Shown: positions 30,050-39,071, counted from the first letter of the stretch. The stretch is DNA of 64,000 nucleotides from a marine gamma proteobacterium HTCC2143 (GCA_000169075.1 AAVT01000007.1:124001-188000); one strand, 5' to 3'. Made by a program: numbers and translations. The notes: generated by a model not told the origin, from the sequence alone.

Positions 30050-31168
30050 ATGACGACCCACAATATGACTGCGATCGTGCCCCTGCCTGCTCCCCACAAA
30101 AAAAATTGGCGCGATTGGCAACACGCTCAACCTCCCTTCCAATCACCGGATCCACGATTCGTATTAAGACTATCATCCCCTGAAGATTTTCCAGAGATTT
30201 ACGCCTTAGTTAACTCGATATTTAAAATCAATAAGTCAGTGGCGGAGTACGACTGGATCTATAAAAACAATCCCTACGGCTCAGCGCTTTGTCATTTAGT
30301 TGTGGAAAAAGCGAGTGGTAACATTGTCTCAACCGGAGCTCGCTTCCCATGGCCTCTCGCCAGAGCCAATCAGGATATGGAAACCATTCAATGGGGTGAC
30401 TCAGCTACGCTACCCGAGCTTCAAGGGCAGGGGCTTTTGTCACTGCGAATTAAGCACACCGATTCCCACCCTTGGTATGATCAAGCAATCACCTTTGGCT
30501 TGCCTAATCAGGCGTCCCGAAACGCCGACAAGAAATATAATCGACCCGTATCTTCGCAACCAGCTGCCTTCGCCAGAAAAATAGTGGATTGGCGCAGTTT
30601 ATTAGTCCGCAAAGGTATGCCTGACTATCTGGCTAAACTGGCGGCCCCTGTGGCAACATTTGTCAATCGCCCGTCGAGGAGAAAACAGGGGGATCTCAGA
30701 GTCGCGCCAATCTATAATTTTTATCAGGAGCACCAAACGCTGTCACTCGATTACTCTCGCAGTGAGAATTTCTGGTGTCCTCACGGAGCACAGTGGATGA
30801 ACTGGCGCTACTTTTCACATCCCTCCAAAAAGTACCTAGCGCATGGTGTCTATGATGGAGATGAACTGCAGGCCTTTAGCGTGATCCGACTTGACCGCGA
30901 TAGCGCCATGCTGATGGAGCTTATTGCCCCAAATAATCATCTATCCCAAATTTTACTGGATCAAGTAGAATATGTAGCAGCAGAGTCTGGCGCTAAAAGT
31001 ATTGATTTTTACGGCGGTAAAAATTGGCGGCAATGGCCCGCACTCAAGCAGCAAGGCTATTTTATGCGGCCGTCCAACCTTTATCCGAATGTCACAAGTA
31101 ATCACTGCCCGGAGGCGCTACTGCCAGAAAACTGGCAACTCCTACCCGGCGACTCAGACGTCTTTTAG
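30050..31168 (+). CDS. GNAT-type acyltransferase, tandem copy 3
   Basis: 372 residues. It is a mosaic: the first ~50 residues equal copy 2, the stretch VNS.F.INKSVAEYDW.YKNNPYG resembles copy 1, FSHPSKKYLAHGVYD is like copy 1, and the following SVIRLDRDSAMLMELIAPNNHLS is like copy 2. The rest is its own (for example the variant QWGDSATLPELQGQGLLSLR loop). This points to recombination between copies. The sequence downstream is not the conserved spacer. Function as for the other copies: probable acylation of a surface glycan, substrate unknown. Confidence 0.8.
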   Translation: MTTHNMTAIVPLPAPHKKNWRDWQHAQPPFQSPDPRFVLRLSSPEDFPEIYALVNSIFKINKSVAEYDWIYKNNPYGSALCHLVVEKASGNIVSTGARFPWPLARANQDMETIQWGDSATLPELQGQGLLSLRIKHTDSHPWYDQAITFGLPNQASRNADKKYNRPVSSQPAAFARKIVDWRSLLVRKGMPDYLAKLAAPVATFVNRPSRRKQGDLRVAPIYNFYQEHQTLSLDYSRSENFWCPHGAQWMNWRYFSHPSKKYLAHGVYDGDELQAFSVIRLDRDSAMLMELIAPNNHLSQILLDQVEYVAAESGAKSIDFYGGKNWRQWPALKQQGYFMRPSNLYPNVTSNHCPEALLPENWQLLPGDSDVF

Positions 31169-31585
31169 TTCTAGTCAGAGTGTGTTTAATTGACATTACC
31201 TGACTGACGAAATTCCATTGCTTCACCCACCCTGATTCTTATGCCCGACGAGCATAACAGCCCGATATCGCCGACTAGATTATTAGATCTCCAATGCCAA
31301 TGCTCACCCATTAGCTCACAACACGTCTTGGCAACGCAAGCCCGTGTCATTTTACTGCGGTATCTGTCGACTGGGGTCTATACAGTATTTTGAAAACCCG
31401 TAACCACTAGCTCGAAGAAATATATTCAAATAGACCGACTCATGCGTTTTGACTGCCATATATTTTGACAACCCCGCTGAAGCCTACGATCTCGGCAAAG
31501 ACAAGGGTGTGGTCACTGGTATTTCAACTGCCGTGTAGGCTGACAAAACGATGTCAAAGTTAAGCTAGTAGCTCACTGATTAATA
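31169..31585. other. Intergenic, no gene seen
   Basis: Between convergent copy 3 and the formyltransferase gene. Around 31218-31262 there is weak similarity to the conserved spacer (CACCC...TAACAGCCC), suggesting an old, decayed spacer copy. No clear terminator or open frame otherwise. Confidence 0.4.
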
Positions 31586-32473
31586 CTATATACCGAGTTT
31601 AAATTCATTAATTATCAAGCTATCAACAGGCTTGTCACGCACTTTCTTATTATTTAAGTAATCGATCAAAACCCCTGACTCTAACTTTTTCCAAGTAATC
31701 TCTCTCCTTCGCGCATCGAACTGACTCCCTAAATACAACGTCCCTAAACGAGGCAGCGGTGATGATTTGATCGTTCCTTGTTCAATCATATCTATCGCAG
31801 AAACCATCATCTGCACCCCCAAATTTACCACCTTCACATAGAGACTATTAGGGTTATCACCCGCAACGATATGCGGACGAGCCTGAAAAACAATATCACC
31901 TTCATCAATGCCGGGATTAACATAATGAACAGTGCCCCCGACATATTCGGGTTCCTCATTGTGAACCGCCCAATCGGTGGTAAACAGACCGCGATAACGC
32001 TGAGACAAGCCGCCGTGTAAATTCAAAACACCCTCACGTGGAACGTCGATTAGGGGCTCCTTAAAGATTGAGGCACCGCAAACGGCTATCACATCTGGCC
32101 GCCGGGCCCTCACCCACTCGACATATTCGGGACTATTAATTGCATTCACGCCTGTCGTGTAAAGTACTTCACAATCTCCACGGGGAACCAAATTTCGTCC
32201 CATCTCCCCAAAATCTGCCCGATTTTCTGGCTTATCGTACAGTGAAAATAGACGCCGATACTGCGCCAAAAGAAGCTCAGCGACCTTATTAAATAGCATT
32301 ACCGGCCGAGACAACATTCCGAGGGCCTTCTTCCAGCGGGGACTAGTAATAGCTTGCCTCTGCTGCTCCACAACTACGGCAACAACATTCAGATGGTCCA
32401 TCAGATAATTGGCGAAATATATGTCAGATATATCGGGACTGACAATCACTACTACTCGAAAATCACCCATCAT
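31586..32473 (-). CDS. Formyltransferase family protein (sugar or amine N-formyltransferase type)
   Basis: 295 residues. The central domain has the formyltransferase catalytic set: Asn and His in VLNLHGGLSQRYRG and the Asp in GIDEGDIVFQAR, with VIAVCGASIFKEPLI before them, as in methionyl-tRNA formyltransferase and in PurN-like and sugar N-formyltransferases. No tRNA-binding C-terminal domain is evident, so a small-molecule or sugar amine is the more likely acceptor, with 10-formyl-tetrahydrofolate as donor. It overlaps the upstream acyltransferase gene by 11 bases, which indicates one operon with that gene and the JmjC-type protein. Confidence 0.82.
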   Translation of the reverse strand: MMGDFRVVVIVSPDISDIYFANYLMDHLNVVAVVVEQQRQAITSPRWKKALGMLSRPVMLFNKVAELLLAQYRRLFSLYDKPENRADFGEMGRNLVPRGDCEVLYTTGVNAINSPEYVEWVRARRPDVIAVCGASIFKEPLIDVPREGVLNLHGGLSQRYRGLFTTDWAVHNEEPEYVGGTVHYVNPGIDEGDIVFQARPHIVAGDNPNSLYVKVVNLGVQMMVSAIDMIEQGTIKSSPLPRLGTLYLGSQFDARRREITWKKLESGVLIDYLNNKKVRDKPVDSLIINEFKLGI

Positions 32474-33584
32474 TTTCTCTCATTGAATGCATCAATCTTC
32501 TTAACAAAGGAATAACTCGATACTCTAGTAAATATATTAAGTTAGATTTGAACCTTCCTCTAAAGACTTCGACATTGCAATGGTGTTTTAGAACCTTTGA
32601 CCAGTTAGACAAGTACCAATAACTATCAGCACAACTGTCATATGTATCAACCCTAGGTTTCTCAAAGAAATCTTTAATGATCGAGTACTCCAAAACTGAA
32701 CCCGGGGATAGATGTCGATACTCTTCGCTAAAATCAGCTCTAATGGGATAAGTGACCCCCCCATACATAAAATGTAACTCATAGGCGATAGCGTGATCAT
32801 CGATTGATGCCAGCCATAGTTCGACACCACCCATTGGACCTAGAAAATTAATCATACGGTGCAAAAAATACAGACTGTCGTCATTATTACTTAAATCAGT
32901 TTTCTTCTCAGCTTTCCAACTATTTTTCGAGATCTCTACCATTTTTAATACAGCCGGATGATCGGCGGTCTCAACCTCAAACTTTTCAATCGCAGTACCT
33001 TCCTTCTTTGTAAACCGATTGCACTTATTCCGGATATTTTTTCGAAATTTCTTGGACAATGACCCAAAAAAAATATCCCAATCATGGGAAATTTCAATAA
33101 CCGGCGTGGCTAAACCTGCCTTGCAGCCAAATTTGTACGAGCCCTTCTTACAAAAACCAACTAGGATATTGTGGGTAGGACCCCCTACAGGCAGCCGGCA
33201 AAAATCTATGACATCGACAGTCTGTGACTCGAAAATAGCGGAAAAAATTTCTATTTTCTGAAAATCTTTCACCCCAGAACGATAAATTAAATCACAAAAA
33301 GGAGAATGGCCATTAGCCATCAAACGCAACGCTCTAATCGGAACATTTCTATAGCGTGACTCTGCAACCAAAAACGGAGCAATCGAAATCAGATTATCGC
33401 CATCATAGAATAGCATAATATGTAGCTCGCACCCATCCGAGAAAAACCTCCACCAAGCTTGCAGCCATTGATGCGACAACGGCAGTAAAAATGTATCACT
33501 ATCAAGCATTAAAGCATCCCATTCCGCCTTAATATTATAAAAGCTATCTTCGCTATCGATTATTTTTGACGTTATATTCCCCAT
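32463..33584 (-). CDS. CelD/BcsL-type GNAT (FemAB-like) acyltransferase
   Basis: 373 residues. Layout of the Acetyltransf_6 (CelD/BcsL) family: HQWLQAWWRFF near residue 40, ISIAPFLVAESRYRNVPIRALRLM, KKFRKNIRNKCNRF in the centre, and a C-terminal GNAT lobe with HAIAYELHFMYGGVTYPIRADFSEEYRHLSPGSVLEY. Relatives are found in exopolysaccharide and cellulose clusters and probably acylate sugars or transfer amino-acyl groups. It stands between the JmjC-type gene (17-base gap) and the formyltransferase (11-base overlap). Confidence 0.82.
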   Translation of the reverse strand: MGNITSKIIDSEDSFYNIKAEWDALMLDSDTFLLPLSHQWLQAWWRFFSDGCELHIMLFYDGDNLISIAPFLVAESRYRNVPIRALRLMANGHSPFCDLIYRSGVKDFQKIEIFSAIFESQTVDVIDFCRLPVGGPTHNILVGFCKKGSYKFGCKAGLATPVIEISHDWDIFFGSLSKKFRKNIRNKCNRFTKKEGTAIEKFEVETADHPAVLKMVEISKNSWKAEKKTDLSNNDDSLYFLHRMINFLGPMGGVELWLASIDDHAIAYELHFMYGGVTYPIRADFSEEYRHLSPGSVLEYSIIKDFFEKPRVDTYDSCADSYWYLSNWSKVLKHHCNVEVFRGRFKSNLIYLLEYRVIPLLRRLMHSMRENDG

Positions 33585-33601
33585 TGTATCGATCCTCTTC
33601 G

Positions 33602-34519
33602 CTAAGAGGCTATGCGCTTGGGAAATACCTTTCTAATCGTTCGGAAAAATCGAGATTTTATCCGCCAAAACCAGTTTACCGGTTTCAACGTGATGTTATC
33701 CTTAATCCAAAACGTCCTTAGTGGCTCCTGCTGAAACAGTGACTTATCCGCTAAATGAATGAAAAAATTGATCCCTACGTTCACCTCTTGAGACTCAACA
33801 AAGTGCCAGAATCCAGCTGGGATAAAAATCACATCACCTGACTCCAAGGAACCCCTCATTGCCTTGATCTTTGAAAATTCAGCCTGAAACTTTTTCTGTA
33901 TGTTTAGGGGGTTTACCTGACTATGCAACACACGTCCTTCGTTAAGTGCGAAAAAGTTGTAAGCACTATAGGGATGGCAACGAGGCGTTTCAACGTCGGG
34001 AATAACCACAACTTCTTTTTTTCCCTGACCGAGAACCAGCAGAGAATCCCAAGGGTCGAAATGCAAAACAGTAGAATTATCACCAGACCCAGCCCAAAGA
34101 TTTGATGAGGCGATGCATTCCGGATTGATCCAGCGGGGAATATCAATGTTGTCAGCCAAACCTGACAAACCATTAATATCTGTCGGTATACCCCTCTCTC
34201 CGTGGATCTTCTGAGCTCCAATGTAGAGTTTTTTGCCGGACTTAACGCTTTCAACGAATTCGTTCATTGGCATATCGTCATATTTAATGAACAGATTAAC
34301 GCCACTTTTACTCGGAGTCATAACCGGCACACGCTTGGTCATCTTCGAAAAAAGATCTAGATTTAATGAGCGAATAAATGAAAACTCCCGATTTGCTAAG
34401 CCCGGAAAAATCAACGGCTTACGGGTATTGACGAATAGGGTTTTGAGGTCATTTATTGATGGATTACTGATGCGTTCGATGGCATCACTGTCTAGATCAT
34501 ATATGTGCATAGCAACCAT
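33602..34519 (-). CDS. Cupin-like / JmjC-domain protein, probable Fe(II)/2-oxoglutarate oxygenase
   Basis: 305 residues. A Cupin_8/JmjC fold with the iron ligands H153 and D155 in VLHFDPWD and H239 in IPAGFWHFVES, and the strand GDVIFIPAG between. Such enzymes hydroxylate proteins or small molecules using 2-oxoglutarate and oxygen. In this setting a surface or peptide component is a plausible target, but nothing in the sequence names it. A second ATG three codons in (MHIYDLD) has better spacing to the AAAGGA ribosome binding site. First gene of a three-gene minus-strand operon. Confidence 0.82.
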   Translation of the reverse strand: MVAMHIYDLDSDAIERISNPSINDLKTLFVNTRKPLIFPGLANREFSFIRSLNLDLFSKMTKRVPVMTPSKSGVNLFIKYDDMPMNEFVESVKSGKKLYIGAQKIHGERGIPTDINGLSGLADNIDIPRWINPECIASSNLWAGSGDNSTVLHFDPWDSLLVLGQGKKEVVVIPDVETPRCHPYSAYNFFALNEGRVLHSQVNPLNIQKKFQAEFSKIKAMRGSLESGDVIFIPAGFWHFVESQEVNVGINFFIHLADKSLFQQEPLRTFWIKDNITLKPVNWFWRIKSRFFRTIRKVFPKRIAS

Positions 34520-34785
34520 ATCCTTTGGTAACTTCTGAAAAATTTACTTCCTTCAGTATGCTTGCAACACCGAAGTTCTAAACAATCCTTTGAACACACA
34601 ATACCTTTAGGAACGAATAATTACCAATTTTTTTTGTCAGCCGTCCCTATTCACCCTTTGAGCGATCTGAGACCGCAACCATCTAGCACTGGTAATGCTC
34701 TAGCCTGTTCGCGGCATCGTTATTGAGATCAAGTAACAAACAAACATACTCACTATCTAGCTTTTGGTTATAGGCTCGGATATCA

Positions 34786-35016
34786 ATGGATAAGACATTT
34801 AGTGTCGTTCTATCTGACCGCGACAGCGCCATGCTGAAAGTCCTTATTTCTCTAAATATTAACCCTATCGCGGATTTACTGGATCAAGCAACCGGTGTTG
34901 CAGTAGTAGCTGCTGTTAAAACTATTGCCTTTAATAAAATTAAGTTGGGCGACAATGTACCGCACTCGAGCAGCAGCGCGGTTTTATGCGGTCTTATCAT
35001 GCTCCAGTTTTTTTAA
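34786..35016 (+). pseudogene. Decayed fourth copy of the tandem acyltransferase (C-terminal fragment)
   Basis: The translation of this stretch (FSVVLSDRDSAMLKVLI..., then IADLLDQATGVAV) lines up with the C-terminal lobe of the tandem acyltransferases (FSVIRLDRDSAMLMELI, ILLDQVE.VA). Frameshifted DNA continues the match: ACTCGAGCAGCAGCGCGGTTTTATGCGG against ACTCAAGCAGCAGCGCTATTTTATGCGG of copy 1. The N-terminal two thirds are missing. The final part lies antisense inside the end of the emrB-type gene. Confidence 0.8.
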
Positions 35017-36594
35017 GCTTAATGCTGCCAGTGCGGTAATAATAAAAACCAAAGACGCCACCAAAAAGCTGTCCTTAAACGCTAACATCGTCGCTTGACT
35101 GCGAATAGACTCCATCAAGTAATGCATCGACATGGCCGACTGTTCAAACGGCGACCAACCGGTGACTGTCCATCGTTCCTGCAAACGCAATAATAACTCG
35201 CTGGTGGCCGAATTATCCGCCACCTGAGTAGCCCGCAAAGAGTCAACATGAAACTCCGTGCGCCGCGCTAACACCACAGACAGGACGTTAACACCGTAGG
35301 CACCGCCGAGGTTTCTAATGAAGTTGAGCACCCCCGAAGCCTGACCCGTCAGTTCTGCTGGCACCGATCGTATCGCCCCCATACTCATCGATGGAAACGC
35401 ACAGCTGATACCAACACGCCCTATACACATCCACCAAACAAACGTCCAAAAGCTGGTATCGGCATCGGCATCGATCATTAAATAGAACGATAAAAAGAAC
35501 AGCAGCGAACCGGCGATAATCATCAGCCGTGGCGCAAGTCGATCTGCCAGCCGCCCGAACAGCGGGCTGGCTATCCCCATTAATAATCCGGCAGGCATCA
35601 TCGATAAACCCGCATCGGTCGGCTTCATACCCTGAACGATTTGCAAAAATAGAGGAATTAAATACGCCGAACCATAAAGCCCTGCGCCAAAGGTAAAGGC
35701 CGTTAGGGAAAAAGTTGCAAAGCGCTTATTCAGCAGAATTTTCAAATTAAGCAGTGGATGTTCAGTATGAATCTGTCCATAAATAAAAGTAATCCACGCC
35801 AATAGTGATACCGTGGACCAGAGCACAATAAAATCGGATGACCACCCTTCCTTTTCGCCGTTACTCATAGCCACCAGCATAGCGGTAATCGCCATCGACA
35901 ACGAGACAGTACCCATCCAATCAAACGCCTGCTGAGGCTTTGGGCCGTCACGTTCTGGCAAGAACAATATGGCCAGCGGTAGACAGATCATCGACAAAGG
36001 CACACCGATAAAAAAAACATAGCGCCAATTAAAATAGTCGATCAACACGCCTCCCACCGAAGGCCCCAGTGCAGGACCCATAATAGCAGCAACGCTAGAC
36101 AAGCCCATCACCAAGCCCTGCTTGTGGAAAGGGAACAGTTGGAAAATAATAGAAATTGTCAGCGGCGTTACCATGCCTGTTGCTAGTCCCTGAATAACCC
36201 GAGTGAAGACCATCAATTCAAAGTTGGTACTCAAGCCACCAATCACACAGCTCACCATGAATATCGTCATAGTGACGGTAATCATTTTTCGCATACCCCA
36301 AAACTGGACTACCCAAAAGGTGGTTAACATACCGACTGTCGACGCCGCTAAATTAGCCGTCGATAACCACTGCGCCTGATCTTGTCCAATACCAAAACTC
36401 CCCATAATTTGAGGAATGGCTATATTAACGATCGTCGCCGTTAGCATGGTTGCCAGCATAGCGATCATGACCGCGAACATCGCTAACCAAGCATAAATTT
36501 GACCGTATTGGCGGAACAGTGCTTTTATCGGCTCACTGGTGTCCAGCTGCTCAAGGTAAGACTCTATGTCGGTGTTAGCTCGTGATTCAGTCAT
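34984..36594 (-). CDS. emrB: DHA2-family multidrug efflux permease (EmrB type)
   Basis: 536 residues with about 14 hydrophobic segments, as in the 14-helix DHA2 branch of the major facilitator superfamily. Signatures: MLATMLTATIVNIAIPQIMGSFGIGQDQAQWLSTA, motif C-like AAIMGPALGPSVGGVLIDYFNWRYVFFIGVPL. With the membrane fusion protein it would drive proton-coupled export through a TolC-type channel encoded elsewhere. It begins 5 bases after the emrA-type gene. Its last codons lie in DNA of the decayed acyltransferase copy, so the C-terminus may have been altered. Confidence 0.92.
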   Translation of the reverse strand: MTESRANTDIESYLEQLDTSEPIKALFRQYGQIYAWLAMFAVMIAMLATMLTATIVNIAIPQIMGSFGIGQDQAQWLSTANLAASTVGMLTTFWVVQFWGMRKMITVTMTIFMVSCVIGGLSTNFELMVFTRVIQGLATGMVTPLTISIIFQLFPFHKQGLVMGLSSVAAIMGPALGPSVGGVLIDYFNWRYVFFIGVPLSMICLPLAILFLPERDGPKPQQAFDWMGTVSLSMAITAMLVAMSNGEKEGWSSDFIVLWSTVSLLAWITFIYGQIHTEHPLLNLKILLNKRFATFSLTAFTFGAGLYGSAYLIPLFLQIVQGMKPTDAGLSMMPAGLLMGIASPLFGRLADRLAPRLMIIAGSLLFFLSFYLMIDADADTSFWTFVWWMCIGRVGISCAFPSMSMGAIRSVPAELTGQASGVLNFIRNLGGAYGVNVLSVVLARRTEFHVDSLRATQVADNSATSELLLRLQERWTVTGWSPFEQSAMSMHYLMESIRSQATMLAFKDSFLVASLVFIITALAALSLKKLEHDKTA

Positions 36595-36599
36595 AGGAT

Positions 36600-37685
36600 C
36601 TAAAGGGCTATATCTTGGTCTTGATCACGTATATCAATACTAACCTCAACCATCATTCCTGGCTTCAATAAGCCATCACGCTGTTGCAGTGCAATCTTTA
36701 CCGTTAACCGCTGCGTCACTTTAGTAAAGTTACCACTGGGATTGGTACTGGGAAGCAAAGAAAACTGACTGGTAGCAGCATGGCCAATTTTTTCTATAAT
36801 CCCGGTAAAAACTTCGTCGGGGTAAGCATCAACGGAGACAGCAACCGACTGCCCCGGTCTCAGACGGCGAATTTCTGTTTCCTTAATGTTGGCATCAACC
36901 CAAACATTGTCAGGATCATGCATCATCAGCAAACGACGACCTGGCTGAACATATTCGCCGGGATCAATGAAGATCCGGTCGACAATGCCCTTCAACGGTG
37001 AAACCATCGTGCGGTCCTGCAAATCAATACGGTGGCGCGCCAACTCCGCAACTTGGCTTTCCTGTTCAAATTTCAGTCGCGCCAAATGTCGCTCCATAAC
37101 AATCAAACGTGATTGTGCAGCCTCGGCCTCAATCAGCTTCGCTCGCGCCGATGCAACGCTGCCAAGTGCCGCCTGGCGACCCTGTTGAGATTTTTTAAAT
37201 AATGATTTATCCGCTTCGTAATCTTGTTGGGAAATAATTCTGCGCTCCCGCAAAGCTTGCGCTCGCGTCCATTCACTCGCCCGGAATTCTAACTCTGAAT
37301 CACTAGCTGCCAGCGAGGCTTCTGCCATAGCGAGTTGCGATTCAGCAGCTTGCAAGGCTCCCATCGTTTGCCGTTCCACCATAGACCGCTCGGCCTGTCG
37401 GCCTTCATAATCTGCAGCCATAGCGGAAATATGCGACGCTAACTCCTGTAACTTAAGTACCGTTTCACGACTATCAATCACCGCTAGGACGTCATTTTTT
37501 TGCAACAGATCACCGGAAGAGACAGGGAATTCCACAAGCCATCCAGAAACCTTACTACTGATATCAATCATGTCGGAGGCAATACGAGCGTCATCGCTGT
37601 AAACATAATTAACACGCTGGTAACCCCAGTAGCTGGCCGCCGCAATGGCAACAATAGTGAAACCGGTTAAGATAACCTTACGCAT
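36600..37685 (-). CDS. emrA: HlyD/EmrA-family membrane fusion protein
   Basis: 361 residues: one N-terminal membrane helix (VILTGFTIVAIAAASYWGY), a lipoyl/barrel-sandwich half (DDARIASDMIDISSKVSGWL), a long coiled-coil hairpin (residues ~75-210, rich in Ala, Glu, Arg), the second lipoyl half (MVSPLKGIVDRIFIDPGEYVQPG) and a beta-barrel with VWVDANIKETEIRRLRPGQ. It bridges the DHA2 permease to the outer-membrane channel. No regulator gene is adjacent. Confidence 0.92.
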   Translation of the reverse strand: MRKVILTGFTIVAIAAASYWGYQRVNYVYSDDARIASDMIDISSKVSGWLVEFPVSSGDLLQKNDVLAVIDSRETVLKLQELASHISAMAADYEGRQAERSMVERQTMGALQAAESQLAMAEASLAASDSELEFRASEWTRAQALRERRIISQQDYEADKSLFKKSQQGRQAALGSVASARAKLIEAEAAQSRLIVMERHLARLKFEQESQVAELARHRIDLQDRTMVSPLKGIVDRIFIDPGEYVQPGRRLLMMHDPDNVWVDANIKETEIRRLRPGQSVAVSVDAYPDEVFTGIIEKIGHAATSQFSLLPSTNPSGNFTKVTQRLTVKIALQQRDGLLKPGMMVEVSIDIRDQDQDIAL

Positions 37686-37844
37686 AGTTGAAACACCTGA
37701 TTTGTTACTATTATTATCGTCAATACTTAGCGTTGCACACTGAAAATTGGGATTAAGTATACTCCGATTCCATTCATAATAGCTGTTTCTGCTAGCACTT
37801 TTAACGCCAATAAGAACTCACCCAGGCCGTTATTGCGACTATGT

Positions 37845-37948
37845 TATGATGCAAAATCAGCAGGCAACTAAGCCCGTATATTAAGAATCAAAGATAACTC
37901 CTCCAGGGAAGTTTACGCCCAGTTAACACTGTAAACCGGTGTTTTTTT
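37845..37948 (+). promoter_or_regulatory. Attenuator-like leader upstream of the CvpA-type gene
   Basis: A terminator (stem AACACTG/CGGTGTT, loop TAAAC, then seven T's, 37925-37948) lies 145 bases before the cvpA-type start. Upstream, GTTTAC (37911-37916) can pair with GTAAAC (37931-37936), which overlaps the terminator's 5' arm and loop, so the two folds exclude each other. A 12-codon frame (MMQNQQATKPVY) lies at about 37850-37888. It could be an attenuator or a short stand-alone RNA. Confidence 0.5.
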
Positions 37949-38092
37949 GACCATGATTTGCAGCCTACTGACGGCTAAACCGGCAGCAATCATCTTACAA
38001 CGAACAAACCAGGAGGCTTACAACACTTTGATAAAGGTTCGAAGGCGACTGCCAGAAATAAACTGACCACTACCAACGCAGGGTTAACAACG

Positions 38093-38974
38093 ATGGCAAT
38101 GGCAATACTTATCACTGCAGTACTCGTTTTTGCAGTCAGAGGCATGTTCCTCGGCTTCGCAGGCGTCATTGGTCGAGTGGCAGGTATCGTCTGCGGCTAT
38201 TGGGCTGCCTATAGCTATCGGTATCAACTCGCAGAACTTGTTGCCAGTCAGGCCAGCATCAGTATTCCTAGCATTGTTATAGAGCTGCTGAGCGGCGTCG
38301 CCTTATTTTTTGGGGGCATGATAGCGGGCAGTTTAGTCATTGGCGGCCTAGTCAAAGGTATTACTGGCGCAGTCCCTGGCCTCAAGGTATTGGCCAACAG
38401 AGAATCACTGCCCAGCAAATGTGCAGGCGCAGTCACTAACAGTGCGCTGGCTGGGGCTATTGTGCTGTCAGGAATATGGGGCTACGGCCTTGCTAGCGGA
38501 AATTTTGATCATAGCGACCCGCTGCAGCAGCACGCCAAGCATTTTGGTGAGAGCGTTTTTTCAATTGTGCAGAAATACTCCAATTTGAGTCTAGCGGACC
38601 TTGATAGCAACTCGTTGCAACTAAAAAACCTACTGGAGCCTGCAGCCAATTCAACACAATCACCTGCGCTGGAGCGCTCACCCCAAAGCTCATCAGTCAG
38701 AGGCAGCGCAGTTATTCGCAGCGAATCAAACCCTGAGAAAACCTTATCGATCAACTCCACTACTCATATCATCAGCGAAGCCGAGGATGACAATCAACAA
38801 CCCCAACGGGTAGCGAGTGACACCATTGCAACCATGCTGGACCATCAAGAGCTGCTCGGCACGGCGCAACAGCAACTGGAGGAAAACCCCGAACTGTTAC
38901 AGCAGATTTTGAATACTCCACAGCTTAAAACACTGCTCGAATTTTTGCAGCGAGACCAAAACGCTGACGAATAA
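38093..38974 (+). CDS. CvpA family membrane protein
   Basis: 293 residues. The first ~140 are hydrophobic with four membrane segments and the CvpA-type pattern RGMFLGFAGVIGRVAGIVCGYWAA and GMIAGSLVIGGLVKGITGAVPGLKVLANR. The remainder is polar, Ser/Gln-rich and probably disordered, with a helical end (DHQELLGTAQQQLEENPELLQQIL). CvpA of E. coli is linked to colicin V production and envelope stress, but this one is longer and not next to purF, so only the family is assigned. Divergent from emrA. Confidence 0.72.
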   Translation: MAMAILITAVLVFAVRGMFLGFAGVIGRVAGIVCGYWAAYSYRYQLAELVASQASISIPSIVIELLSGVALFFGGMIAGSLVIGGLVKGITGAVPGLKVLANRESLPSKCAGAVTNSALAGAIVLSGIWGYGLASGNFDHSDPLQQHAKHFGESVFSIVQKYSNLSLADLDSNSLQLKNLLEPAANSTQSPALERSPQSSSVRGSAVIRSESNPEKTLSINSTTHIISEAEDDNQQPQRVASDTIATMLDHQELLGTAQQQLEENPELLQQILNTPQLKTLLEFLQRDQNADE

Positions 38975-39071
38975 CAACAATCAGCGGTATCATTCCCAAC
39001 GCTAGAGTTTCCTTGCATACACTATTTATATATCATCAACGCTGCGACAATTATTAACAGGCCTTCGATCA

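Noticed and set aside
20608..34786. A tRNA-Met integrated genomic island with attachment sites
   Set aside because: The accessory block follows the tRNA, but I found no copy of the tRNA 3' end on the far side and no integrase gene, so integration at the tRNA is not supported.
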